In this document: positions 38,846 through 50,134 of the stretch, piece after piece | Layout: every line of letters begins with the position of its first letter | How positions within the stretch are numbered: the stretch's first letter is position 1 | DNA from: Aeromonas tecta | GTDB lineage: Bacteria > Pseudomonadota > Gammaproteobacteria > Enterobacterales > Aeromonadaceae | NCBI RefSeq assembly: GCF_000820185.1 | Contig: NZ_CDCA01000023.1 | Span: 45,988-109,987 of the forward strand | Direction: 5' to 3' | DNA: 64,000 nt | The notes under the pieces: generated by a model | What the model saw: only the letters and a program-made list of their open reading frames with translations | What the model was told of the DNA's origin: nothing | Databases searched by the model: none | Made by a program: the position numbers and the translations under genes

Positions 38846-40387
38846 ATGCAACTGAATTCCACTGAAATCGCCGAGCTTATCAAGCAGCGCATCGCGCAGT
38901 TTGATGTCAAGAGCGAAGCGCGTAACGAAGGTACCATCGTCTCTGTGAGCGACGGTATCATTCGTATCCACGGCCTGGCCGATGCCATGCAGGGTGAGAT
39001 GATCGAGCTGCCGGGCAACCGCTTCGCTCTGGCATTGAACCTGGAGCGTGACTCCGTTGGTGCCGTAGTAATGGGTCCCTATGCCAACCTGGCGGAAGGG
39101 ATGAAAGTAAAAGGTACCGGCCGTATTTTGGAAGTGCCGGTCGGTCGTGGTCTGTTGGGCCGGGTGGTCAACACCCTGGGTCAGCCGATCGACGGTAAGG
39201 GCCCGGTAGACAACGACGGCTACTCGCCGATCGAAGTCATTGCACCTGGCGTTATCGAGCGTAAGTCTGTTGACCAGCCAGTCCAGACCGGTCTGAAAGC
39301 CATCGATGCCATGATCCCTATCGGTCGTGGCCAGCGTGAGCTGATCATCGGTGACCGTCAGGTTGGTAAGACCGCCATCGCGATCGACACCATCATCAAC
39401 CAGAAAGACTCCGGCATTAAGTGTGTCTACGTTGCGATTGGCCAGAAGGCCTCTACCATCGCCAACGTGGTGCGCAAGCTGGAAGAGCACGGCGCACTGG
39501 CCAACACCATCGTGGTGGTTGCCTCTGCCTCCGAAGCCGCTGCTCTGCAGTACCTGGCACCTTATGCTGGTTGCTCCATGGGTGAGTACTTCCGTGACCG
39601 CGGTGAAGACGCGCTGATCATCTATGATGACCTGTCCAAACAGGCCGTAGCTTATCGCCAGATCTCCCTGCTGCTGCGCCGTCCGCCAGGACGTGAAGCT
39701 TATCCGGGCGACGTGTTCTATCTGCACTCCCGTCTGCTGGAGCGTGCTTCCCGCGTCAACGTCGAGTACGTCGAGAAGTTCACCAAGGGTGCCGTGACTG
39801 GCCAGACCGGTTCTTTGACCGCGCTGCCGATCATCGAAACTCAGGCTGGTGACGTGTCTGCGTTCGTGCCGACCAACGTGATCTCCATCACCGATGGCCA
39901 GATCTTCCTGACCACTCAGCTGTTCAACTCCGGTATTCGTCCGGCGGTTGACCCGGGTATCTCCGTATCCCGTGTAGGCGGCGCTGCTCAGACCAAGATC
40001 GTCAAGAAGCTGTCCGGTGGTATTCGTACCGCACTGGCTCAGTATCGTGAGCTGGCGGCCTTCGCCCAGTTCTCTTCCGATCTGGACGATGCGACTCGCA
40101 AGCAGCTGGATCACGGTCAGAAAGTGACTGAGCTGATGAAGCAGAAGCAGTACTCTCCGATGAGCGTGGCTCACCAGGCTCTGGTGCTGTTCGCTGCCGA
40201 GAAGGGTTATCTGGCCGATGTCGAAATCGCCAAGATCGTCGACTTCGAGGCCTCTCTGCTCTCTTACGCCAATACCCAGCACGGTCCGCTGATGGCTGAA
40301 ATCAATGCCTCGGCTGACTACAACGACGCTGTCGTTGGCAAGCTGACTGCGTTGCTGGATGACTTCAAGGCAACCCAGACCTGGTAA
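38846..40387 (+). CDS. atpA: ATP synthase F1 subunit alpha
   Basis: Regulatory nucleotide-binding subunit of F1, 513 residues. The P-loop is [14 protein letters not shown] near residues 169-182, and the C-terminal part includes [18 protein letters not shown], the catalytic-interface segment with the arginine finger. Length and order are the same as in E. coli. Confidence 0.98.
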   Translation: MQLNSTEIAELIKQRIAQFDVKSEARNEGTIVSVSDGIIRIHGLADAMQGEMIELPGNRFALALNLERDSVGAVVMGPYANLAEGMKVKGTGRILEVPVGRGLLGRVVNTLGQPIDGKGPVDNDGYSPIEVIAPGVIERKSVDQPVQTGLKAIDAMIPIGRGQRELIIGDRQVGKTAIAIDTIINQKDSGIKCVYVAIGQKASTIANVVRKLEEHGALANTIVVVASASEAAALQYLAPYAGCSMGEYFRDRGEDALIIYDDLSKQAVAYRQISLLLRRPPGREAYPGDVFYLHSRLLERASRVNVEYVEKFTKGAVTGQTGSLTALPIIETQAGDVSAFVPTNVISITDGQIFLTTQLFNSGIRPAVDPGISVSRVGGAAQTKIVKKLSGGIRTALAQYRELAAFAQFSSDLDDATRKQLDHGQKVTELMKQKQYSPMSVAHQALVLFAAEKGYLADVEIAKIVDFEASLLSYANTQHGPLMAEINASADYNDAVVGKLTALLDDFKATQTW

Positions 40388-40429
40388 GCGTGTGTGGCAG
40401 CACAAGCTGCCACCTGATGGAGAGAAGAG

Positions 40430-41296
40430 ATGGCCGGCGCAAAAGAGATACGTAACAAGATCGGGAGTGTGAAAAACACTCAGAAGATCACCAGCGCTAT
40501 GGAAATGGTGGCAGCCAGCAAAATGCGCCGTGCGCAGGAACGCATGTCTGCCAGCCGTCCGTACGCTGAAACCATGCGCAAGGTGATCGGCCATATCGCT
40601 CAGGGGAACTTGGAATACAAGCACCCCTACCTCATCGAACGTGAGGTCAAGCGAGTGGGTTACATCGTCGTCTCCACCGACCGTGGCCTGTGTGGGGGTC
40701 TGAACATCAACTTGTTCAAGGCTGCCCTCAACGATATGAAGCAATGGAGCGAGCAAGGTGCCAAGGTTGACATGGCACTGATTGGTAGCAAGGCCTCCAA
40801 CTTCTTCGAACGGCACGGCGCCAAGGTGAAAGCCCATGTCTCCGGACTGGGTGACAACCCGAGCGTCAATGACCTGATTGGTTCAGTCAAGGTCATGCTG
40901 AAGGCTTACGACAACGGTGAGATTGATAGGCTGTATCTGGTGTACAACAAGTTTGTTAACACCATGGTTCAGCAACCGAAGGTCGATCAACTGCTGCCTT
41001 TGCCCGTAACAGAAGACAGCAAGCTGAACAAGAAGAACCACTGGGATTACCTCTATGAGCCGGATCCCAAGCAACTGCTGGATACCCTGCTGATTCGCTA
41101 CGTCGAATCCCAGGTGTACCAGGGTGTGGTAGAAAACTTGGCCAGTGAACAGGCAGCCCGAATGGTTGCCATGCAAGCCGCGACTGACAACGCCGGTAAC
41201 CTGATTAACGATCTGCAACTGGTGTACAACAAGGCCCGTCAGGCCAGTATTACCCAGGAACTGACAGAGATCGTGTCCGGTGCTGCTGCGGTGTAA
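40430..41296 (+). CDS. atpG: ATP synthase F1 subunit gamma
   Basis: Central rotor shaft of F1, 288 residues. The N-terminal helix reads [20 protein letters not shown] and the C-terminal helix ends [18 protein letters not shown], both conserved. [14 protein letters not shown] is the internal signature. AGAGAAG precedes the ATG. Confidence 0.97.
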   Translation: MAGAKEIRNKIGSVKNTQKITSAMEMVAASKMRRAQERMSASRPYAETMRKVIGHIAQGNLEYKHPYLIEREVKRVGYIVVSTDRGLCGGLNINLFKAALNDMKQWSEQGAKVDMALIGSKASNFFERHGAKVKAHVSGLGDNPSVNDLIGSVKVMLKAYDNGEIDRLYLVYNKFVNTMVQQPKVDQLLPLPVTEDSKLNKKNHWDYLYEPDPKQLLDTLLIRYVESQVYQGVVENLASEQAARMVAMQAATDNAGNLINDLQLVYNKARQASITQELTEIVSGAAAV

Positions 41297-42718
<1,422 letters not shown>

Positions 42719-42736
42719 GCCTCGATAGGAGGGCCT

Positions 42737-43165
42737 ATGGCTGAGATGATCTCATTTCACCTGGACGTGGTGAGCGCCGAAGGGAAACTGTTTTCCGGTC
42801 GGGTTCAATCCGCTCAGGTAACAGGCTCCGAGGGTGAGCTGGGTCTTCGCCACGGTCATGCTCCGTTGCTGACTGCCATCAAGCCGGGCCTGGTCCGCTT
42901 GATCAAGCAAAATGGTAGCGAAGAGGTGTTGTACATCTCCGGTGGTATGCTGGAAGTGCAACCCGAGTCCGTGACCGTGCTGGCCGATACCGCCATTCGT
43001 GCCGAAGACTTGGATGAGGCGAAAGCCCAGGAAGCCAAGCGTCGTGCCGAAGAGCGGATCCACAGCTCCCATGGTGATATCGACTATGCGCAGGCATCTG
43101 CCGAGCTGTCCAAAGCGATGGCCCAGCTGCGGGTTATTGATATCGTCAAAAAGAATTACCGTTAA
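42737..43165 (+). CDS. atpC: ATP synthase F1 subunit epsilon
   Basis: Rotor subunit and intrinsic inhibitor, 142 residues: an N-terminal beta-sandwich (about 1-85; [22 protein letters not shown]) and a C-terminal helical hairpin that can extend into F1. Last gene of the operon, followed by a strong terminator. Confidence 0.97.
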   Translation: MAEMISFHLDVVSAEGKLFSGRVQSAQVTGSEGELGLRHGHAPLLTAIKPGLVRLIKQNGSEEVLYISGGMLEVQPESVTVLADTAIRAEDLDEAKAQEAKRRAEERIHSSHGDIDYAQASAELSKAMAQLRVIDIVKKNYR

Positions 43166-43178
43166 TCACGGTGATGCA

Positions 43179-43207
43179 AAAAGCGACCTTCGGGTCGCTT
43201 TTTTTTT
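43179..43207 (+). terminator. terminator of the atp operon
   Basis: AAGCGACC, a TTCG tetraloop, GGTCGCTT, then a run of T. Confidence 0.95.
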
Positions 43208-43258
43208 ATCCGTTGGATAGACTCCGCCGGGTATTTCCTCAAGTTTCAAAGGCTAGCT

Positions 43259-44620
43259 ATGTCTCTCAACGTCGTGATCCTGGCTGCGGGTAAAGGTACT
43301 CGTATGCGCTCCTCCTTGCCAAAGGTACTGCACCCCGTCGCCAACAAGCCCATGGTCTCCCATGTCATCGAGACTGCGCGCCAGATCGGTGCTGAACAGC
43401 TGCACCTGGTCTATGGCCATGGCGCCGAGCTACTGAAGGAGCGGATCGCCGCGCCAGATCTGAACTGGGTGCTGCAGGCGCAGCAGCTGGGCACCGGCCA
43501 TGCCGTCGCCCAGGCCATCCCATTCTGGCAGGACGAAGACGACGTACTGGTGCTGTACGGTGATACCCCGCTGATCCAGCCAGAGACCCTGCAACGGCTG
43601 CTGGCCGCCAAGGCGGATGACGGCATGGCGCTGCTGACCGTGGTACTGGACAACCCGACCGGCTATGGCCGTATCGTGCGGGCGAATGGCCAGGTGGTCG
43701 GTATCGTCGAACAGAAGGATGCCAATGCCGAGCAGCTCGCCATTTGTGAGGTGAACACCGGCGTACTGGTGGCCAAGGGGGCGCAGCTGCGCAGCTGGCT
43801 GTCTCGCCTGGACAACAAGAACGCCCAGGGCGAGTTCTACCTCACCGACGTGATCGCCATGGCTCATGGCGATGGCTGCTCCATCGCCGCCGTCCATCCT
43901 GACAATGCCATGGAAGTGGAAGGGGCCAACAACCGGGTCCAGCTGGCGGCGCTCGAGCGCAGCTACCAGAAGATGCAGGCCGAGAAGCTGATGATCGCCG
44001 GCGCCACCCTGATCGATCCCGCTCGCTTCGATCTGCGTGGCACGCTCGAGATCGGGGAAGAGGTGGTGATCGACGTCAACGTCATCATCGAGGGCAAGGT
44101 GAAGCTCGGTAACCATGTGCGCATCGGTGCCGGCAGCGTGCTAAAGGATTGCGAGATTGGCGATCACAGCGAAGTGAAGCCCTACTCCGTCATCGAAGGT
44201 GCCCTGGTGGCCGATCAATGCTCGGTCGGTCCTTTCGCCCGCCTGCGCCCCGGCGCCGTACTGGAGCAGGATGCCCACGTCGGCAACTTCGTCGAGATGA
44301 AGAAATCGCGGCTCGGGGTTGGCTCCAAATGTGGTCATTTGACCTATCTGGGGGATGCGGACATCGGTGCCAAGGTGAACATCGGCGCCGGTACCATTAC
44401 TTGTAATTATGATGGGGTGAACAAGTTCCAGACCATCATCGAGGACGACGTCTTCGTCGGCTCCGATACCCAGCTGGTGGCGCCGGTGCGCATCGGCAAG
44501 GGTGCAACCCTGGGGGCGGGCTCCACCATCACCAAGGACGTGGCCGAGAACGAGCTGGTCATCACCCGGGTGCCCCAGCGCCACATCAAGAACTGGGCTC
44601 GCCCGGTCAAGAAGAAGTGA
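43259..44620 (+). CDS. glmU: bifunctional GlmU (uridyltransferase / acetyltransferase)
   Basis: Makes UDP-GlcNAc for peptidoglycan and LPS: the C-terminal domain acetylates glucosamine-1-phosphate, the N-terminal one attaches UMP. The 453 residues start with the pyrophosphorylase motif [19 protein letters not shown], followed by a left-handed beta-helix of hexapeptide repeats (about 250-440; e.g. [39 protein letters not shown]). It follows the atp operon after a terminator. glmS, which supplies the first step of the same pathway, lies at 50174-52006. Confidence 0.97.
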   Translation: MSLNVVILAAGKGTRMRSSLPKVLHPVANKPMVSHVIETARQIGAEQLHLVYGHGAELLKERIAAPDLNWVLQAQQLGTGHAVAQAIPFWQDEDDVLVLYGDTPLIQPETLQRLLAAKADDGMALLTVVLDNPTGYGRIVRANGQVVGIVEQKDANAEQLAICEVNTGVLVAKGAQLRSWLSRLDNKNAQGEFYLTDVIAMAHGDGCSIAAVHPDNAMEVEGANNRVQLAALERSYQKMQAEKLMIAGATLIDPARFDLRGTLEIGEEVVIDVNVIIEGKVKLGNHVRIGAGSVLKDCEIGDHSEVKPYSVIEGALVADQCSVGPFARLRPGAVLEQDAHVGNFVEMKKSRLGVGSKCGHLTYLGDADIGAKVNIGAGTITCNYDGVNKFQTIIEDDVFVGSDTQLVAPVRIGKGATLGAGSTITKDVAENELVITRVPQRHIKNWARPVKKK

Positions 44621-44654
44621 TGCCTGGCTTCGTTCCGGCTCACCCATGACATAG

Positions 44655-44681
44655 AACCGGCGCCTGATGGCGCCGGTTTTG
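44655..44681. terminator. terminator between glmU and creD
   Basis: AACCGGCGCC and GGCGCCGGTT arms around TGAT, followed by TTG and TTT. It lies between the convergent glmU and creD ends. Confidence 0.85.
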
Positions 44682-44682
44682 T

Positions 44683-46026
44683 TTATGGGGTCTGCTCCCC
44701 TCGCTCCGTCACCTGGTACCAATCCAGCTTGCGGGTCAGCATCATGACCAGCGCCAGGATGGCAAACAGCAGCAGGGCACCGAGCAGCAGGGCTATCTCT
44801 TCAGCCTGCAATAATCCGAACAATATACTGTATACCAGCCCCAGCAGCGCGGAGAAACCCAGCCCCTGCCTGATCCCGCCCAACACATGGCTGAGGTAGA
44901 AGCCGTTGAGCGCCACGCTGGCCAGACTCGCCAGCAGATACGCCAGGGCGAAGCCCAGATGTTCGGTCAGCGCCAGCAACACCAGGTAGAAGATGGCCAG
45001 CCCCATGCCCACCAGCGCGTACTGGATCGGATGTACCCGCAGCCCCTTGAGCAGCTCGAACATGAAGAAGCTGAGGAAGGTGAGGCCGATGAACAGCAGG
45101 GCATATTTGGCGGCCCGCTCGTTCAGCTGATAGTGATCCACCGGTTGCACCAGGCTGACGCTGAAGCTGGGCAGTTTCTCCCCAACGCCTTTCATCAGAC
45201 GGTTGAAACGGGTCTCCATGTCGGTAGCAAACCAGCTGGTCTGCCAGTTGGCCTCGAAGCCCTGCTCGCTCAGGGTGCGGTTGCCGGGCAGGAAGTCGCC
45301 GATGAAATTGGGGTGGGGCCAGTTACCGCTCAGATGCAGCTTGCTGTCCTGGCCGAGGGGGACTATCTCCAGCGCATTCATTCCCTGCAGGTTCAGTTCG
45401 ATGTGAAAGCGACCGTCTTCGCCGGGCAATACATCGAGTGGCGCATGGATGCCCGCCATGGCGTCCCCCAGCAGGGCGCCGGGTGCAAACGGGATACGCG
45501 CCTCCCCCAGTCGCAGTTCTGGCACGCTGTTGATGCCGCGGGCATCGGACAACACCAGGCTGAGGTAGGGTTTGCCCGGGACCAGGGCAGGATCCGCGCC
45601 ATCAAAGCGCAAATCCGGGTTGTCGGCCACCAGCAGCTTGTCATTCAGATTGGCTGGCAAGCGGCCGGAGAGGGAGAGGCGGGTCTGGTACACCTGGGCC
45701 TGATAGATGCCGAGCTTGCGCGGGGCGATTTCCATGTTGGCCCGCACATCCAGCTGATCCGGCAGCAGGTAGCGATAGACCCGCTCCTGGCGCACGAAGT
45801 GCTTGCCATCCTGCTCCACCGTCACGGCGCGGGTATAGGGCTGCACCAGCACCGGCCCCAGCAGCCGTTGCGGGCCGCTGCTGCTGGCCATGATGCTGTG
45901 GATGGCCTGGCTGCGGTAAGCCTGACGTTCCCGGTTCAGTTCCATGATCGAGTGAACCGGGATCATCAGCAGCAGGCTGAGCAGCAATAGTAGGACGATC
46001 TTGTGGGTGAGTATCTGTTTGACCAT
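44683..46026 (-). CDS. creD: inner-membrane protein CreD
   Basis: Integral membrane protein of 447 residues belonging to the CreD (Cet) family, a CreB-activated gene affecting envelope integrity; function not fully known. An N-terminal membrane helix (KIVLLLLLSLLLMIPV) is followed by a periplasmic domain (about 40-290) and a cluster of about five membrane helices at the C-terminus. The start ATG 46026, with AAGGAG upstream, is chosen; the open frame runs upstream only as antisense to blaOXA. A perfect TTCAC-N6-TTCAC Cre/Blr tag lies 64 bases upstream (46090-46105). In Aeromonas the homologue is linked to BlrAB control. Confidence 0.9.
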   Translation of the reverse strand: MVKQILTHKIVLLLLLSLLLMIPVHSIMELNRERQAYRSQAIHSIMASSSGPQRLLGPVLVQPYTRAVTVEQDGKHFVRQERVYRYLLPDQLDVRANMEIAPRKLGIYQAQVYQTRLSLSGRLPANLNDKLLVADNPDLRFDGADPALVPGKPYLSLVLSDARGINSVPELRLGEARIPFAPGALLGDAMAGIHAPLDVLPGEDGRFHIELNLQGMNALEIVPLGQDSKLHLSGNWPHPNFIGDFLPGNRTLSEQGFEANWQTSWFATDMETRFNRLMKGVGEKLPSFSVSLVQPVDHYQLNERAAKYALLFIGLTFLSFFMFELLKGLRVHPIQYALVGMGLAIFYLVLLALTEHLGFALAYLLASLASVALNGFYLSHVLGGIRQGLGFSALLGLVYSILFGLLQAEEIALLLGALLLFAILALVMMLTRKLDWYQVTERGEQTP

Positions 46027-46089
46027 GACGCATCTCCTTGTTGATGGGAGCGAGTGTGACTGGTCTGGGTGAAGGGGAGATGGGGCCCT

Positions 46090-46105
46090 GTGAAGTGAGG
46101 GTGAA
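46090..46105 (-). promoter_or_regulatory. Cre/Blr-tag (TTCAC-N6-TTCAC) upstream of creD
   Basis: On the minus strand TTCACCCTCACTTCAC has two perfect TTCAC direct repeats spaced by six bases, the known CreB binding consensus. CreB encoded at 48531-49205 is the likely binder. It overlaps the region just before the blaOXA terminator. Confidence 0.85.
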
Positions 46106-46112
46106 GGGGAAT

Positions 46113-46136
46113 AAAAAAACCGGCGCGGGGCGCCGG
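46113..46136 (-). terminator. terminator of the class D beta-lactamase gene
   Basis: CCGGCGC (46120-46126), loop GGG, GCGCCGG (46130-46136); the A run at 46113-46119 is the minus-strand U-tract. Confidence 0.9.
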
Positions 46137-46148
46137 CTCTTGCTGGTA

Positions 46149-46943
46149 TTACAGCTTCTTCAACTGAGCCGGCAGGGCGGCAAAAACCTCGTCTCTCGCC
46201 TTGAGGGACGCAAACTGCTTGCCCGGCTTCTGCACTACGGTGTGGACGAAGATGAGCTTCTTGTCCTGCTTGCTGGCCCAGCCGACGAACCAGCCGATCT
46301 GTTGCTCCCGGTTGAGGCTGCCATCCAGCAACTTGGGGTACCCCATGCCAGTCTTGCCGTGGATCTGCCAGCCATCGATGTCCGGTTGACGCAGGATGGC
46401 GCTGGTGTGGTTCAGGGTCTGGGCGGAGACCGGCAATTTGCCGCTCACCAGCTTGCCGAGGAAGCGGGCCTGCTCTTGCGGGCTGATGGCGAGGCTGGAG
46501 CTGAGCCAGGCCTGGGTCAGACCGTCGTGTTTGCCAGGGTTGCCCGAGAGATCCCGGTTGCCGTAGTCGAAGCTGTCCACATAGCGCTGGAAGCGCGCCG
46601 CCCCCAGCCACTCGGTGAGGCGCTGGGAGTACCAGATGACGGAGTACTTCATCCAGCGACTCGGGCTGGTGGTCTCCCGCCACTCGGGCAGAAAATCGGC
46701 GTCGCCGGGTTTGAACGGCAGCGCCGGCAGCTGCTCATCCAGCAGAAAACCGCTGTCATAGCCCATCAGTGCCAGCGGGATCTTGAAGGTGGAGGCGGGC
46801 GGCAGCTGACTGGCGCAGTCACCCTCGGTGGTTATCGGCTTGCCGCTGCCATCGGCAAACAGCATGCAACCGGTGGCGGCACCGGCAGGCAATGAGCAGA
46901 GCAGGCTGGCGGCGAGCAGGCCGGACAACAGAATGCGGGGCAT
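46149..46943 (-). CDS. blaOXA: class D beta-lactamase, OXA-12/AmpS type
   Basis: Periplasmic serine beta-lactamase of 264 residues with a signal peptide (about 1-22, MPRILLSGLLAASLLCSLPAGA). Class D motifs are all present: S51-TF-K54 (PASTFKIPLAL), S101-VI, Y127-GN and K197-TG in HGKTGMGY, so it is predicted to be active. Sequence and length match the chromosomal Aeromonas AmpS/OXA-12 group of penicillinases; the exact OXA number cannot be given. It lies between creD and creC. An imperfect Cre/Blr tag lies about 84 bases upstream, so induction by the neighbouring sensor system is likely. Confidence 0.93.
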   Translation of the reverse strand: MPRILLSGLLAASLLCSLPAGAATGCMLFADGSGKPITTEGDCASQLPPASTFKIPLALMGYDSGFLLDEQLPALPFKPGDADFLPEWRETTSPSRWMKYSVIWYSQRLTEWLGAARFQRYVDSFDYGNRDLSGNPGKHDGLTQAWLSSSLAISPQEQARFLGKLVSGKLPVSAQTLNHTSAILRQPDIDGWQIHGKTGMGYPKLLDGSLNREQQIGWFVGWASKQDKKLIFVHTVVQKPGKQFASLKARDEVFAALPAQLKKL

Positions 46944-47026
46944 GAAGATCTCCTTGATTCATCAGAACGCGTGTCGAGCACCCTGGCGGGACACGACCTC
47001 AGGGAGGCGCAGATTAGCGTCGCTCT

Positions 47027-47042
47027 GTGTGTTCAATGTGAA
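47027..47042 (-). promoter_or_regulatory. imperfect Cre/Blr tag upstream of blaOXA
   Basis: On the minus strand TTCAC-ATTGAA-CACAC keeps the six-base spacing and one perfect half; the second half keeps CAC only. It is 84 bases from the blaOXA ATG, within reach of the promoter. Confidence 0.55.
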
Positions 47043-47044
47043 GT

Positions 47045-48466
47045 TCAGCCGGTCGGTAGCCAGAGTTCGGCCAGCACGCCGCCCTCGGGATGATTGCTCA
47101 GATTCAGCCGGCCGCCGTGCTGGCGCGCCACCTCGCTGGCGAAGCTGAGGCCGAGCCCGCTGCTCTTGCCCTTGTCGGGTCTGGGCAGGGAGTAGAAGCG
47201 CTCGAAGATCCGTGGCTGCGCGTAGTCCGGGATGCCGGGCCCCCGATCCCTCACCTGGAAGAGATAGCCGCCCTCATGCCCCTTGCCCGTAAGGGTGACG
47301 AGGCCACCAATCGGCGAGAAATCGAGGGCGTTGTCCAGCAGGTTGCCGAGGGCCTGCTCCACCAGCAGGGGATCCCACTTCTGCTTCTGGGCCTCGGCCA
47401 GATCGAGTCGGAGTGTGATCTGACGGCGCAGGGCGACTATCTGGCGGGCGTCCAGCACCCGCCTGCCGAGCCTGGCGGGATCGCAAGACTGACGATCCAG
47501 CCCCTGCCCCGACTCCAGCCTGGCCAGCTGCAGCATGCGCTCGATCAGTCGCTGCATGCGGACCGTCTCCAGATTGATGTTGCCGATGAAACGCCTGGCC
47601 ACCTCGGCTGGTGGCGCCTCGGTCAATATCTCCCCGGCCCCGCGAATGGCGGCAAGGGGGCTCTTCAACTCGTGGGTCAGGCTGTGGACATAGGATTCGA
47701 TGTAGGACTTGCCGTCGAGCCGACGGCGCATGGTCTCCAGAGATCGGCCGAGCCGGTCCAGCTCAGGGCTGTGGAGCCTCGGCAGGCTGGCGGGCTGATC
47801 CTGGCTGACCGCATCGGCATAGTGCACCAGCTTGCCGATGGCGCGGTTGAGCCACCACACCAGCAGGGCGCCGATCAGCAGCGAGAGGCCCAGCAGCAAG
47901 GCAGCGCCCTGCAGCAACTGGTGTTCGCTGCGCTCTATCATGGGCAACAGGGTGCGGTTGGGCTTGGCGACGGTGAGGGAGCCCAGGATCTCGGAGCCAT
48001 CCCGCAGCGGTGCGGCCACGTGCATCACCGAGCTGGCGGGGTCATCCGGGTCACTGCGGGTGCTGCGGGCGCCGTATTCACCGCGCAAGGTGCGGTAGAC
48101 GTCGTTCCAGCGCGAATAGTCCTTGCCCAGATCCTGGCCGCTGGAGTCATAGACCACGGTCCCCTTCCCATCGACCACATAGATGCGGTACTCGGCCTGT
48201 TGCTTGAGGTGGCCGTCGATCAGGGCGTTGATGGGACTCTGGTTGAGGCGGGCGAAGGCGCTGGCGAGCCGGCCATCCGCCATCTTGCCTTCCTGCAGAT
48301 CGTCCAGCGCCAGTGGCGCCAGCAGCTGGGCCATGTCCACCAGGGTATCTTCGGTGGCGCTGCGCACCCCGGGTTTTATCTCCTCGACGAAGATCTCCAG
48401 CACGAACCAGGCGGCCAGGGCGAAGATCAGCACCAGGCCACACAGCAGTTGCAGCCCGATCCTCAT
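47045..48466 (-). CDS. creC: sensor histidine kinase CreC (BlrB)
   Basis: Membrane sensor of 473 residues. Two membrane helices (about 5-27 and 185-206) bracket a periplasmic sensing domain (PAS/Cache-like, KGTVVYDSSGQDLGKDYS). The HAMP region follows, then the H box THELKSP with H265, the N box NLLDNALDFSP and the G boxes DRGPGIP and SSGLGLSFA. It is the partner of CreB 64 bases upstream. In Aeromonas the orthologous BlrAB controls chromosomal beta-lactamases, which fits the adjacent blaOXA. The signal, often cell-wall stress, is inferred. Confidence 0.92.
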   Translation of the reverse strand: MRIGLQLLCGLVLIFALAAWFVLEIFVEEIKPGVRSATEDTLVDMAQLLAPLALDDLQEGKMADGRLASAFARLNQSPINALIDGHLKQQAEYRIYVVDGKGTVVYDSSGQDLGKDYSRWNDVYRTLRGEYGARSTRSDPDDPASSVMHVAAPLRDGSEILGSLTVAKPNRTLLPMIERSEHQLLQGAALLLGLSLLIGALLVWWLNRAIGKLVHYADAVSQDQPASLPRLHSPELDRLGRSLETMRRRLDGKSYIESYVHSLTHELKSPLAAIRGAGEILTEAPPAEVARRFIGNINLETVRMQRLIERMLQLARLESGQGLDRQSCDPARLGRRVLDARQIVALRRQITLRLDLAEAQKQKWDPLLVEQALGNLLDNALDFSPIGGLVTLTGKGHEGGYLFQVRDRGPGIPDYAQPRIFERFYSLPRPDKGKSSGLGLSFASEVARQHGGRLNLSNHPEGGVLAELWLPTG

Positions 48467-48530
48467 GCCGGCTCCTGGCTGTATGGCCCGCCAGCTTCAG
48501 TCAACCGAGCCATTGCCATCATCCAGCGTC

Positions 48531-49205
48531 TCATGCCAACTCCAGGCTGTAGCCCAGCCCCCTGTGGGTCAGGATCAGATTGGTGGCGGGATCCCGCTCC
48601 CGCAGCTTGGCGCGCAGGGTCTTGATATGGGTGTCCACGGTGCGATCCAGGCTCTCCTCGGCCCCGCTCCACACCAGATCCATCAGTTGCTGGCGGGAGT
48701 AGACCCGGCCCGGTGCCTGCATCAGGGTCCTGAGCAGCAGGTATTCGTAGCGGGTGAGCGCCAGCGCCTGGCCGTGGAAGCAGATGCGGGCCCGCTCCTC
48801 GTCCAGTGCCAGCAGCTGGCTCGGTTGGGGGGGGCTGGGTTGGCTGCGGCGCAGGATCACCCGCACCCGGGCACAGACCTCCCGTGGGGAAAAGGGCTTG
48901 GCCACATAGTCGTCGGCGCCAATCTCCAGCCCGATCAGCCTGTCTATCTCCTCGCTGCGGGCGGTGAGAAACATCAGCGGGGTGTCGCAGCGAGCCCGGA
49001 CCAGTTTGCACAGCTCGAAACCACTGATGTCCGGCAGCCCCACATCCAGGATCAGAAAGTCGGGCCGCGTCTGTTCCAGTCGCACCAGCAACGGCTGGCC
49101 GAGGGGAAACCACTCCACCTCGAAACCGTCGGTTTGCAGTGCATAGATCAGGGTGTCGGCGATGCTGGCCTCATCTTCCACCAGCCAGATGACTCGTTTT
49201 TGCAT
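48531..49205 (-). CDS. creB: response regulator CreB (BlrA)
   Basis: OmpR-type regulator of 224 residues. The receiver domain (about 1-120) has phosphoacceptor D54 (LILDVGLPDISG) and K103 (VAKPFSP). The winged-helix output domain (about 130-224) ends with HRGLGYSLE. ATG 49205 with GAGGA upstream is chosen; an in-frame ATG at 49235 adds ten residues without support. It binds TTCAC-N6-TTCAC, sites of which occur upstream of creD and (imperfect) blaOXA. Divergent from glmR over about 120 bases. Confidence 0.93.
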   Translation of the reverse strand: MQKRVIWLVEDEASIADTLIYALQTDGFEVEWFPLGQPLLVRLEQTRPDFLILDVGLPDISGFELCKLVRARCDTPLMFLTARSEEIDRLIGLEIGADDYVAKPFSPREVCARVRVILRRSQPSPPQPSQLLALDEERARICFHGQALALTRYEYLLLRTLMQAPGRVYSRQQLMDLVWSGAEESLDRTVDTHIKTLRAKLRERDPATNLILTHRGLGYSLELA

Positions 49206-49297
49206 GGCGTCCTCGTTGCAAATCGGCCTGTCCATTCTGGCATCGAACTAAATCGGATCCTATTTGCGGTTTTATTTTTCCAAAAAAGGCGCTAACA

Positions 49298-49321
49298 TTT
49301 CGACATTCTTTCGAATCGAAA
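49298..49321 (+). promoter_or_regulatory. candidate operator upstream of the DeoR-type regulator
   Basis: A perfect palindrome TTTCGA-A-TCGAAA (49309-49321) ends seven bases before the ATG at 49329, and another TTTCGA half-site lies at 49298-49303, 11 bases away (one helical turn). This suits an autorepressor site of the DeoR family. Confidence 0.55.
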
Positions 49322-49328
49322 CTTAATA

Positions 49329-50102
49329 ATGACCAAGCGAAACACTCAACAGCGTCGCCACACCATAGTGACCCTGGTGCAAGAACAGGGTGAAGTGAGC
49401 GTCGATGCCCTCGCCAAACACTTCTCCACCTCGGAAGTGACCATCCGCAAGGATCTGGCGGTGCTGGAAACCGGCGGTCTGTTGTTGCGCCGTTACGGTG
49501 GCGCCGTGCCCCTGCCGAGTGAAATGGTAGCCGACAGCAACCCCGAGCAAGTTTCGAACCGAAAGCTGGCCATCGCCCGTGCCGCCGCCGAGCGGATCCG
49601 CGATCACAATCGCGTCATCATCGACAGCGGCAGCACCACCAGCGCCATGATCCCCCTGCTGGGCAACAAGCGCGGCCTCATCGTGATGACCAACTCCCTC
49701 AATGTGGCTGGCGCCCTGCGCGAGCTGGAGAACGAACCCACTCTGCTGATGACCGGTGGTACCTGGGATCCCCACTCCGAATCCTTCCAGGGTCAGGTGG
49801 CGGAGCAGGTGCTGCGCTCCTATGACTTCGATCAGCTGTTCATCGGCGCCGATGGCATAGACCCCGAGCGGGGCACCACCACCTTCAACGAGCTGGTGGG
49901 CCTGTCCCGGGTCATGGCCGAGGTGTCCCGCGAGGTCATCGTCATGGTCGAGTCGGAGAAGATAGGCCGCAAGATCCCCAATCTGGAGCTGCCCTGGGCA
50001 CAGATCCATACCCTGGTCACCGACGCCGGCCTGGCCGACGAGACCCGGCAACTACTCGAATCCAAAGGGGTGACGCTGATCTGCGCCCCCCTCGCAGGCT
50101 GA
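49329..50102 (+). CDS. DeoR-family transcriptional regulator next to glmS
   Basis: Sugar-phosphate-responsive regulator of 257 residues. The N-terminal helix-turn-helix (VSVDALAKHFSTSEVTIRKDLAVLE) is followed by a DeoR C-terminal sensor domain with IDSGSTTSAM, VMTNSLNVAGAL and FIGADGIDPERG. Such genes lie directly upstream of glmS in Vibrio, Shewanella and Aeromonas, and are sometimes called glmR. It very probably senses an amino-sugar phosphate and controls itself and glmS. It has weak similarity to AgaR/GlpR, so the exact inducer is uncertain. Separated from glmS by 71 bases holding a hexamer repeat. Confidence 0.88.
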   Translation: MTKRNTQQRRHTIVTLVQEQGEVSVDALAKHFSTSEVTIRKDLAVLETGGLLLRRYGGAVPLPSEMVADSNPEQVSNRKLAIARAAAERIRDHNRVIIDSGSTTSAMIPLLGNKRGLIVMTNSLNVAGALRELENEPTLLMTGGTWDPHSESFQGQVAEQVLRSYDFDQLFIGADGIDPERGTTTFNELVGLSRVMAEVSREVIVMVESEKIGRKIPNLELPWAQIHTLVTDAGLADETRQLLESKGVTLICAPLAG

Positions 50103-50134
50103 ATCTCGCCTGCTATCCCATTGTTTGTTAACAG

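Noticed and set aside
39592..39600. GTGAGTACT in atpA as a SlmA-binding half-site
   Set aside because: Only one half of the 12-base palindrome is present and it lies in a conserved coding region.
38195..40837. An 880-residue minus-strand open frame across atpH-atpA-atpG
   Set aside because: Spans three conserved genes in antisense with no start signal or recognisable domain.
46056..46073. Second Cre/Blr tag (GTGAC ... GTGAA) nearer creD
   Set aside because: The halves are eight bases apart, not six, and one half is imperfect.
44683..46683. A 666-residue version of CreD
   Set aside because: The extra N-terminal 219 residues are antisense to blaOXA; the SD and membrane anchor fix the start at 46026.
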